From: Chloroflexota bacterium
Lineage (GTDB): Bacteria; Chloroflexota; Anaerolineae; Aggregatilineales; Phototrophicaceae
Assembly (NCBI GenBank): GCA_013388735.1
Contig: JACAES010000167.1
Span: forward strand, 1-46,017
Direction: 5' to 3'
DNA: 46,017 nucleotides
The position numbers were made by a program, and so were the translations under genes. Positions 26,176-32,761 of the stretch are shown one piece after another. Position 1 is the stretch's first letter. The number at the start of each line of letters is the position of its first letter. The notes beneath the pieces were generated by a model. It worked only from the letters and a program-made list of their open reading frames with translations. It was not told the DNA's origin and made no database searches.

Positions 26176-26883
26176 TTGATTGTACGCAGCCTTCTATTGT
26201 TATATATTGGCCTGATCCTGAGCGGTTGTCAGGCTTGGTTAACGTCAAAAGCGGACGCGCCGGCAGCCTCCGCCAGCCAGTCTCCTTCGCCGGAAGCGAC
26301 CCTCGAACCAACCCCTGCGGAATGGGTCGAACAGGATGTGCAAGGCATCCTGCTCGGCATCGAAAAACCGCGCGGGTGGGAAGTTCAGCGAATGGATGAC
26401 GGCATTCTGCTGGCGGAGCGTTTCGGCTCGATTGCTTCCGGCGGCAGCGCCATGCCCGGCATTCAGGTGCATATCTTCATCCATTCCGCCGCCGGCTTTC
26501 AAATACCTGACGATCAGAATGCGGCCTGGTCAATCCTGGAACAGATCGTCCGTGACCAGAAATATATGGGGCGCGCGCACGTCGAAGAGCCGTATGGCTT
26601 CGTCTGGGAGCAGCACGACGCCGCTTATTACCTGTCCAACAATGGCGACGGCAACATGACCATGCTCATCGCCCTGATGCTGCCGGGTATGCAGCAGATG
26701 GTCGTCTGTAATATCAGCTCACCCGTCAGCGAATCAACACGCATCCGGGCGATGCTGCCGAAAATCCTGGGCAGCCTGACGGTGAACCGCATCCGGCTCG
26801 GCACAGCGGCGCTCGAAGCTTTGCCCGATCCCCTGATTTTCCCGCTTTACCCGCCGCGCCCGCCCGAAACACCCATTGGCTAA
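26176..26883 (+). CDS. Lipoprotein with PsbP/DUF1795-like domain
   Basis: The frame starts with TTG at 26176 and has no strong ribosome site, so the exact start is uncertain. Very soon afterwards comes a short hydrophobic signal with lipobox ILSGC, so the mature protein is lipidated near residue 18. A Ser/Pro/Thr linker (SPSPEATLEPTPAEW) leads to a single alpha/beta domain with IEKPRGWEVQRMDDGILLAE, an opening typical of PsbP/DUF1795-like folds. The middle contains NAAWSILEQIVRDQKY and the end RAMLPKILGSLTVN, which closes such domains. Similar modules are common surface lipoproteins with unknown role. The total is 235 residues from the TTG. Confidence 0.7.
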   Translation: MIVRSLLLLYIGLILSGCQAWLTSKADAPAASASQSPSPEATLEPTPAEWVEQDVQGILLGIEKPRGWEVQRMDDGILLAERFGSIASGGSAMPGIQVHIFIHSAAGFQIPDDQNAAWSILEQIVRDQKYMGRAHVEEPYGFVWEQHDAAYYLSNNGDGNMTMLIALMLPGMQQMVVCNISSPVSESTRIRAMLPKILGSLTVNRIRLGTAALEALPDPLIFPLYPPRPPETPIG

Positions 26884-26977
26884 GTCGGGGCATCCTGAAC
26901 AGAATTTTAAATCGAATCTCCGGCGATTGATGGTAGAATAGAACAGTTTATTTTCTCTTACCCGTCGGAGGTTCCTG

Positions 26978-27256
26978 ATGTCCGAAACTTTCGATAAACT
27001 GAAAGCGCTGCTGGCAGCGCAGAATACACTGAGCGAAGATGAAATCAATCAGGCTATTCAGGCATCCGGCCCCATGACCCCCGAAGAACGGGCGATACTG
27101 GATGCCGAAGTCCACGAGAAGCGGCGAGAGAAAGACCAGAAGATCACGATGGAGCAGTATTTAGAAGCCTCGAAAGTGCTGGATACCGCCGCCGAAGGCT
27201 CAGACGAATATAATAAGGCGCTGAAGATTGTTGAAGCATACGAACAGGGAGGCTGA
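26978..27256 (+). CDS. Small charged helical protein, VanW operon partner (92 aa)
   Basis: CGGAGG lies just before the ATG. The 92-residue protein is soluble and mostly helical, with many Glu and Lys residues and no Cys. A central HEKRREKDQKITMEQYLEAS suggests a long charged helix. I do not recognise the family. Its stop overlaps the VanW start (TGATG), so translation is coupled. It could be a cytoplasmic regulator or accessory of VanW, but no sequence evidence fixes this. TAGAAT at 26934-26939 may be the -10 box of this two-gene operon. Confidence 0.75.
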   Translation: MSETFDKLKALLAAQNTLSEDEINQAIQASGPMTPEERAILDAEVHEKRREKDQKITMEQYLEASKVLDTAAEGSDEYNKALKIVEAYEQGG

Positions 27257-29115
27257 TGCAAACGCCTGAGTATTACGCCATGCGCCGTCGCCCGGTGAAC
27301 CCCTGGCTGGCGCGCCTGCCGGTGCTGGTGGTCAGCGGGGGCGTACTGACGGTGGCCGCCCTGGTCATGCTGGTGATGGCTTTCTGGTTTGCTTACAGCG
27401 ACCGCATCATGCCGGGTGTATCGGCGCTGGGTGTGAACCTGGGCGGCATGACCACTGTCGAGGCCGAAGCGGCGCTGCGCGAGCGGTTCACCTATGCCGA
27501 CCAGGCCGTGTTTACGTTTCGCTACGGCGATCGTTTCTGGCAGATCAGCGCCGCCGAACTGGGTGTCACCTTCGATGCCGGGACGACCGCTGCCGATGCT
27601 TATGACGCCGGACACACCGGAAATCTGGCCGCCAATCTGGTTTCGCAGGCCAGCATCTGGCTGAACGGGCGCAGCATCGCCCCGGTCGTGCGTTATGACC
27701 AGGGCAAAACCCTTGTGCGCCTGGCGGCCATCGCTCAGGAGATCAACCAGCCGCCGAAGGACGCGGCGCTGCTCATCAGCGGCGCGCTGGTGGCGACTAC
27801 CCCCGGCGAGAACGGGCGCACGCTGGACATCGGCACGACGCTGGAACGCCTGGAATCCGCCGTCCGCCGCCTGGATACCGGCGCGGAAATTCCGCTGGTG
27901 GTCAACGAAACACCGCCGCTGATCTGGGACGCCGAAGCCGCCGCCGCCAGGGCGCGCGCTGCGCTCAGCGGCCCGGTTACGCTGGTGGCGGATAACCCCC
28001 AGGGTGGCACATTCGGCCCCTGGACGGCCACCGTCGAGCAGATCGCCGCGCTGCTGGACGTGCGCGTCGTGCCGGACGCCGGCGGCGCGCAGCATTTCGA
28101 CCTGGGCGTGAACGTCGCGGCCTTCCGCAGTTATTTAGAAGGACTCGCACCGGGTCTAATCAGCTCGACCCGGAATGCGCGTTTTCACTTCAATGAAGAT
28201 ACCGGCCAGCTAGAGGTTATCCAGGCCGCGCTTAATGGGCGCGAACTGGATGTGGACGAAACCCTGCGCCGCCTGGAAGCCGCCATCTTCGACCCGGCCA
28301 ACCGCACTGTGCCGATGGCCTTCACCTATACGCTACCGGCCTTTCACGAAGGGCTGACCGCTGCCGAACTTGGCATAACCGAACTGGTGGGCGAAGCGAC
28401 TACCTACTACACCGGCTCAACTCAGTCGCGCAAGGATAACATCTTTGAGGCCATCTCGCGTTTCGACGGCCTCATCATCGCCCCTGGCGAGGTCTTTTCG
28501 TTCAATACGTACCTGGGCGACATCAGCCCTGAAACCGGTTTTGTTCAGGGAAAGATCATTTATGGCGGGCGCACCGTAGACGGTGTGGGCGGCGGCGTGT
28601 GCCAGGTCAGCACCACCATCTACCGTGCAGCGCTGGCTGCCGGTTTCCCCATCACCGAGCGGTATTCACATGGCTACCGGGTCGGGTTCTACGAGCAGAA
28701 CAACTTCCCGCCCGGCTTGGATGCCGCCATCTACCAGCCGACGGCGGACTTTAAATTCCTGAACGATACCCCCTATCACCTGTTAATCGAAACGTCGGTT
28801 TTCCCCGGCAGCAATGCTGTTCAGTTCCGCCTGTACAGCACCAATCCGGGCCGGCAGGTGGTCATGCAGGGGCCGGACATTCGCAATCTGTCATCCCCGC
28901 CGGCGACGGTTTATGAGGCTAACGCCGAACTTGCGCCGGGGCAGTCGCTCCAGGTGGACTGGGCGAAAGAAGGCGCGGATGTGACCTGGGAGCGTATCAT
29001 CCTGGATGCGAGCGGCCAGGAAATCCGCCGCGATACCATCTACACCCATTACCAGCCCTGGGCGGCGGTCATCCAGGTCGCTTCTGGCGACCCGCGCCTG
29101 TCGCAAAACGGCTGA
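27256..29115 (+). CDS. VanW family protein with peptidoglycan-binding-like repeats
   Basis: GGGAGG precedes the overlapping ATG. The 619-residue protein has a cytoplasmic N-terminus of about 25 residues, one membrane helix (VLTVAALVMLVMAFWFAYS) and a large outer part. There, GVNLGGMTTVEAEAALRERF starts the first PG-binding-4-like module, and a second module lies at about 240-365. The VanW domain proper runs from about 385 to 525, with ISRFDGLIIAPGEVFSFN and GGGVCQVSTTIYRAALAAG, the signature with its single conserved Cys. The last 80 residues form a beta-rich G5-like tail. VanW is associated with wall modification and, in some clusters, glycopeptide resistance; its reaction is not established. 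No van resistance genes lie nearby. Confidence 0.9.
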   Translation: MQTPEYYAMRRRPVNPWLARLPVLVVSGGVLTVAALVMLVMAFWFAYSDRIMPGVSALGVNLGGMTTVEAEAALRERFTYADQAVFTFRYGDRFWQISAAELGVTFDAGTTAADAYDAGHTGNLAANLVSQASIWLNGRSIAPVVRYDQGKTLVRLAAIAQEINQPPKDAALLISGALVATTPGENGRTLDIGTTLERLESAVRRLDTGAEIPLVVNETPPLIWDAEAAAARARAALSGPVTLVADNPQGGTFGPWTATVEQIAALLDVRVVPDAGGAQHFDLGVNVAAFRSYLEGLAPGLISSTRNARFHFNEDTGQLEVIQAALNGRELDVDETLRRLEAAIFDPANRTVPMAFTYTLPAFHEGLTAAELGITELVGEATTYYTGSTQSRKDNIFEAISRFDGLIIAPGEVFSFNTYLGDISPETGFVQGKIIYGGRTVDGVGGGVCQVSTTIYRAALAAGFPITERYSHGYRVGFYEQNNFPPGLDAAIYQPTADFKFLNDTPYHLLIETSVFPGSNAVQFRLYSTNPGRQVVMQGPDIRNLSSPPATVYEANAELAPGQSLQVDWAKEGADVTWERIILDASGQEIRRDTIYTHYQPWAAVIQVASGDPRLSQNG

Positions 29116-29168
29116 TCGTTTCCCGGTTTTCACCCATTTGCAACCCCTTTTCCGCTCTGTGCGTACTA

Positions 29169-29174
29169 TATAAT
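29169..29174 (+). promoter_or_regulatory. Candidate -10 box of the three-paralog membrane cassette
   Basis: TATAAT inside ACTATATAATTACG, 40 bases before the first gene of the cassette. No convincing -35 element is seen at 16-18 bases, so the call rests on the perfect -10 and position. Confidence 0.4.
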
Positions 29175-29208
29175 TACGACACAGTATATGGGGAAGGGGT
29201 TTTGTGCT

Positions 29209-29547
29209 ATGGATGGCAATCTGTCGCGGACGCTTTCGACCGTGACCGTCTGGGCTGCCCTGGCGATCCTGGGCGTGACGGCCATGCTCACCGGCACGCG
29301 GGTAGATTTTATCATGGCGGCGGTGGCGATCGGCGCGGCGATGGTGGCGACTATCGTGGTCTGGACGAGCGGTAGGGAGAACGAACCAACCGAGGCCGAA
29401 AAAGCCAAACGCCGGGGGCGCATTGACCAGATGCTCGACAAGCTGAACGAGGCCGAACTGGAAGAACTGCGGGCGCGCCTGGCCGAAAGCGACGGCGAAC
29501 GGGTGATGCTCGACGACCTGCTGACCGGACGTAGACAAAGAAGCTAA
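29209..29547 (+). CDS. Two-helix membrane protein, paralog 1 of a tandem triplet (112 aa)
   Basis: The ATG at 29209 has AAGGGG nine bases upstream, better than the in-frame ATG at 29188. The protein has a short start (NLSRTLSTVTVW), helix 1 (ALAILGVTAMLTG), a tiny loop with VDFIMAA, and helix 2 (VAIGAAMVATIVVW). The remaining 55 residues are a highly charged helix: EAEKAKRRGRIDQMLDKLNE, then AELEELRARLAESDGE and a final LDDLL. The topology suggests both ends in the cytoplasm with the charged tail available for pairing. I know no named family. The next two genes share the same plan and tail, so this is the first member of a duplicated set. Confidence 0.78.
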   Translation: MDGNLSRTLSTVTVWAALAILGVTAMLTGTRVDFIMAAVAIGAAMVATIVVWTSGRENEPTEAEKAKRRGRIDQMLDKLNEAELEELRARLAESDGERVMLDDLLTGRRQRS

Positions 29548-29567
29548 CGCAAAAGGGATATTGGACA

Positions 29568-29924
29568 ATGGACAACAACCTGACACGTTTGATTTCGACG
29601 GCAGTGATCTGGACGGCGCTGACGGTCATTATGGTGGCGATGGTCGTCAACAATGCCCTGGACTTCTGGATGGCCGCGCTCACCATCGGTTCGGGCGTGG
29701 GCGTGACGGCGGTGGTCTGGTTCAGCCAGACAGGGGACAGCCATGCCGCGCGCCAGACCGAGGCCGAAAAAGCCAAGCGCCAGGGACGGGTTGACCGCGT
29801 GCTGGAGCGGCTGAACGAGGCCGAGCTGGCCGAACTGCGGGCGCGCCTGGCCGAAACAGACGGCGAACTGCTGACCCTGGAAGAACTGGTGCAGGATGAA
29901 GATCGCCGCACGCGAGGATATTAA
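29568..29924 (+). CDS. Two-helix membrane protein, paralog 2 of the triplet (118 aa)
   Basis: It begins 20 bases after paralog 1, with AAAGGG ten bases ahead of the ATG. It is collinear with paralog 1: NNLTRLISTAVIWTALTVI begins helix 1, LDFWMAALTIGSGVG leads into helix 2, and the tail runs EAEKAKRQGRVDRVLERLNE and AELAELRARLAETDGE, ending in LEELV. The tail is nearly identical to that of paralog 1, whereas the helices differ more. This points to selection on the cytoplasmic tail, for example for shared or mutual binding. Function is unknown. Confidence 0.78.
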   Translation: MDNNLTRLISTAVIWTALTVIMVAMVVNNALDFWMAALTIGSGVGVTAVVWFSQTGDSHAARQTEAEKAKRQGRVDRVLERLNEAELAELRARLAETDGELLTLEELVQDEDRRTRGY

Positions 29925-29927
29925 AGC

Positions 29928-30581
29928 ATGTTCCGCGCGCTCCGGCGGTTTTTCCGCGCGATTTTGGGGTGGCTGTTTTATCCTGTTCGCTGGCTGTGGC
30001 GGTTGTTTAAGGGAATAACGGAGGATTCGTTCATGCGGGGGCGCGAGCGTTTATTTTCGACGGCGGCCATCTGGATCGCCTTTGCCATGATGATGAACAA
30101 TATCTTCGACCACTTCATGCGGGTGACGGCGGATTTCACCGGCCTGTGGCCGACTTACCCGGTCAGCCCTGGGGGCGGCTTCACCGAAGTTGATTGGGAC
30201 CGCTGGCAGCAGATGGTGAGCCAGGCACAGGGGATCGCCCAGGATTTAATGAGCCAGGTCATCACCGGCATAAATCAGCAGTTTGACGCCCGCATGGGGC
30301 CGATGATCCTGCTGGCCTTTATCGTGACTCTGGCGGCGGTGGTCAGCACCTTTTTCATCTGGCGCAACGCCGGCGCGGAATCCGAACCGCAGGCCCGAAA
30401 AGCTGTGCAGGCCGCTAAAGCTAAACGCGGCGAAGCCGGCAGCCGGGTGGATGTGGTCATTAACACGCTGGATGAACACGAACTGGCCGAATTGCGAAAC
30501 CGGCTGGAAGATACCGCCAGGGAGCCGGTTTCGTTCGAGGAACTGCTGGCGCAGCAGGATCAGGTCTGGCGGGGGCGATAG
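29928..30581 (+). CDS. Two-helix membrane protein, enlarged paralog 3 of the triplet (217 aa)
   Basis: It starts three bases after paralog 2, with GAGG upstream. A basic amphipathic N-terminal extension (FRALRRFFRAILGWLFYPVR, then WLWRLFKG) comes first. It is followed by RERLFSTAAIWIAFAMMMNN, which aligns with helix 1 of the other two. Between the helices lies an insertion of roughly 70 residues, rich in Trp and Gln (VDWDRWQQMVSQAQGIAQD), that should be outside the cell. Helix 2 (PMILLAFIVTLAAVVSTFFI) is followed by the shared tail: AKRGEAGSRVDVVINTLDEH, ELAELRNRLEDTARE, and FEELL. The unit is therefore an elaborated copy with a sensor-like ectodomain, which is inference. Confidence 0.78.
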   Translation: MFRALRRFFRAILGWLFYPVRWLWRLFKGITEDSFMRGRERLFSTAAIWIAFAMMMNNIFDHFMRVTADFTGLWPTYPVSPGGGFTEVDWDRWQQMVSQAQGIAQDLMSQVITGINQQFDARMGPMILLAFIVTLAAVVSTFFIWRNAGAESEPQARKAVQAAKAKRGEAGSRVDVVINTLDEHELAELRNRLEDTAREPVSFEELLAQQDQVWRGR

Positions 30582-30586
30582 CCGCG

Positions 30587-30985
30587 TCAGGCTGCTTCGT
30601 TCGTTCGATGATGGCGTTTAGCGCACCGGGTGGAACGGCTGGTGATCCAGACGCCATCATTCCGCTGGCCGCCGGTCAGGAAGAACAGCCGGTGTTTCTG
30701 GCGCTGGGCGTCCGCCTCGTTCGTCCAGAAGCTCAGTCTGCGCCCGCGCACCTCGGCCAGGTGTTCCAGCGCGGCGATGACATGCGAACAGGCCACGCCG
30801 CCGTTGATCGCCCAGGGGCAGGTGCAGCGGGCGTAAATCCGGTCGTCCGGCAGATACTTGATGGTGACGACGTGATTTGCCAGCGGGTGCGAGGTGCTTT
30901 CGACCACCACCAGGTTAGGATTCAGGATATAAGCCCGCAGGTCTTTCCCCCGTTCCTGTAGCCGTTTGATGTTTTTAGGCTTCAT
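30587..30985 (-). CDS. SWIM zinc finger domain protein
   Basis: The start at 30985 (MKPKNIKRLQERG) has GAGG eight bases upstream; an in-frame ATG at 31006 has none. The 132-residue protein opens with a basic helix, then LNPNLVVVESTSHPLANHVV and a beta pair. It carries the SWIM motif in ARCTCPWAINGGVACSHVIA: Cys-x-Cys, then Cys-x-His. SWIM domains bind zinc and often contact DNA or proteins. The rest of the protein (RRLSFWTNEADAQRQKHRLF) is charged and basic, fitting nucleic acid binding. It converges with paralog 3, leaving only five bases between the two stops. Role unknown. Confidence 0.85.
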   Translation of the reverse strand: MKPKNIKRLQERGKDLRAYILNPNLVVVESTSHPLANHVVTIKYLPDDRIYARCTCPWAINGGVACSHVIAALEHLAEVRGRRLSFWTNEADAQRQKHRLFFLTGGQRNDGVWITSRSTRCAKRHHRTNEAA

Positions 30986-31138
30986 GTTTCCCGCCTCTCT
31001 AAACATTTGTTCTAATTATAGCAGATAATGTTTGCCGCGTCCAGCAGAAAAACCTAAGAAAATTTCACGTACTCTGCCACATCCGGTACAAATACGTTAT
31101 AATAAAAAGATAGCGTTTGAAAAATTCAGGGAGCGCCT

Positions 31139-32686
31139 GTGAAATCCTTGCTTGGTTCGGCCAGCGACGCTGATTTGCCCGGTCTGGCCGAGGCGGAAAG
31201 TTTTGTTAAGGCCGCTTTAGACGGCCTGACCGCCCATATCGCCATCCTCGATGAAACCGGAACGATCATCCACGTTAACCATGCCTGGCGGTCGTTCGCC
31301 GACACCAATGGCTACACCGACAGCCGCTACGGTATCGGCTCCAACTATCTGGCCGTCTGTGACCGCGCCGCCACGCCCGATGCTATCGCCGTTGCTCAGG
31401 GCATCCGCCGCGTTCTGGCGCGTTCGCTGCCGCAGTTTGATCTGGAATACCCCTGCCACAGTCCCGCCGAGCGGCGCTGGTTCGTCATCCAGGTGACGGC
31501 TTTTGAGTGGCGGAACTACCGCCGCGTGGTCGTCGCGCACCAGAACGTGACCGAAATCAAAAGCGCACAGGTGGAACTGCAAAACAGCAAACAGCGGTTG
31601 GAAACCATCCTGGATAATCTGGTGGATGGCATCATCACCTTCGACCGGCGTGGTCTGATCGAAACGATTAATCCGGCGGGCGCGGCTATCTTCGGCTACC
31701 AACCGTCGGAACTGATCGGCCAGCCGATACAATGCCTGATGGTCGAACTCGATCAGCAGCATAACGAACGCGCGCTGATGAATTTTGTCGAAAAGATCGG
31801 GCGGCTGGGTGACGAAATTACCGGGCGGCGCAAGGACGGCACGCTGTTCCCCATCTATTTCGCCGTCAGCCAGCTTCGGCTGGACGACAAGCGGCTCTTT
31901 ACCGGCGTCATCCAGGATTTCACCGAACGCAAATACCTGGAAGGGCAGCTTTTGGAAAAACAGCGGCTTGACCTGGCGCTGGATAACGAACGCGAACTCC
32001 GCGACCTGAAGAACCGCTTTCTCTCTATGATGTCGCACGAACTGCGCACGCCCCTGGGCGCGATACGGCTGGCGAACAGCATGTTAAAAACCTACGGCGA
32101 CCGCATGACCGAACAGGAAAAACGCGAGTCGTATGAGGTGATCGAAACGCAGACCGAACACCTGGCCGAGATGATTAACGACGTGATGACCATCAGCAAG
32201 TCGGATTTCACCGGCGCTGAGTTCAATCCCGAAACAGTTGACCTGGAAACCTACTGCCGGGACATCATCGAGGAAATCCAGCTCGCCTACCGGATGACCT
32301 GCTGCATCGGGTTTTCCGGCACGGGGCGGCGCGTGGAAGCCGAGGTGGATGTAAAACTGCTGCGGCGGGCGATCACCAATCTGCTGACCAACGCCATCAA
32401 GTATTCGCCAGAGGCCGCGCCGATCACCGTCGAACTGGCCTGCGATGGCGATGAAGCGGTCATTCGCGTCAGCGACCAGGGCATCGGCATCCCCGAAGAC
32501 GACCAACGGCGGCTGTTTGAACCGTTCCACCGCGCTTCCAACGTCGGCCAGATTCAGGGTACGGGGTTGGGGCTGGCGATCACCCGGCAGGCTATCGAAC
32601 GACACGGCGGCAGCATCAGCGTCGAAAGCCAGGTCGGCGCCGGCACGACCTTCATCGTTCGTCTGCCGCTCAAGCCCAAAGCGTGA
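31139..32686 (+). CDS. Sensor histidine kinase with two PAS domains
   Basis: GTG start with AGGGAG upstream; TATAAT at 31098-31103 is a likely -10 box. The 515-residue protein has no membrane segment. PAS 1 (about 25-145) includes LDETGTIIHVNHAWRSFADT and PAS 2 (about 150-275) TFDRRGLIETINPAGAAIFG. The phosphoacceptor helix has MMSHELRTPL with His300. The ATPase domain has NLLTNAIKYSPEAA, SDQGIGIPEDD, LFEPFHRAS, and QGTGLGLAITRQA. Its kinase core resembles the kinase at 5842 in the N, F and G2 boxes, so both belong to the same kinase class. No response regulator is encoded nearby. Confidence 0.93.
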   Translation: MKSLLGSASDADLPGLAEAESFVKAALDGLTAHIAILDETGTIIHVNHAWRSFADTNGYTDSRYGIGSNYLAVCDRAATPDAIAVAQGIRRVLARSLPQFDLEYPCHSPAERRWFVIQVTAFEWRNYRRVVVAHQNVTEIKSAQVELQNSKQRLETILDNLVDGIITFDRRGLIETINPAGAAIFGYQPSELIGQPIQCLMVELDQQHNERALMNFVEKIGRLGDEITGRRKDGTLFPIYFAVSQLRLDDKRLFTGVIQDFTERKYLEGQLLEKQRLDLALDNERELRDLKNRFLSMMSHELRTPLGAIRLANSMLKTYGDRMTEQEKRESYEVIETQTEHLAEMINDVMTISKSDFTGAEFNPETVDLETYCRDIIEEIQLAYRMTCCIGFSGTGRRVEAEVDVKLLRRAITNLLTNAIKYSPEAAPITVELACDGDEAVIRVSDQGIGIPEDDQRRLFEPFHRASNVGQIQGTGLGLAITRQAIERHGGSISVESQVGAGTTFIVRLPLKPKA

Positions 32687-32761
32687 TCCCGCGTTTGTGA
32701 GGCCGCTCGCGCCATATTATAATGGCTGTTATATATCGGCACGTTGTGAAGGCGGTTCGGG

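Noticed and set aside
27256..29115. Glycopeptide resistance cluster around VanW
   Set aside because: No vanH, vanA/B-type ligase or vanX-like gene is present; VanW domains are widespread outside resistance clusters.
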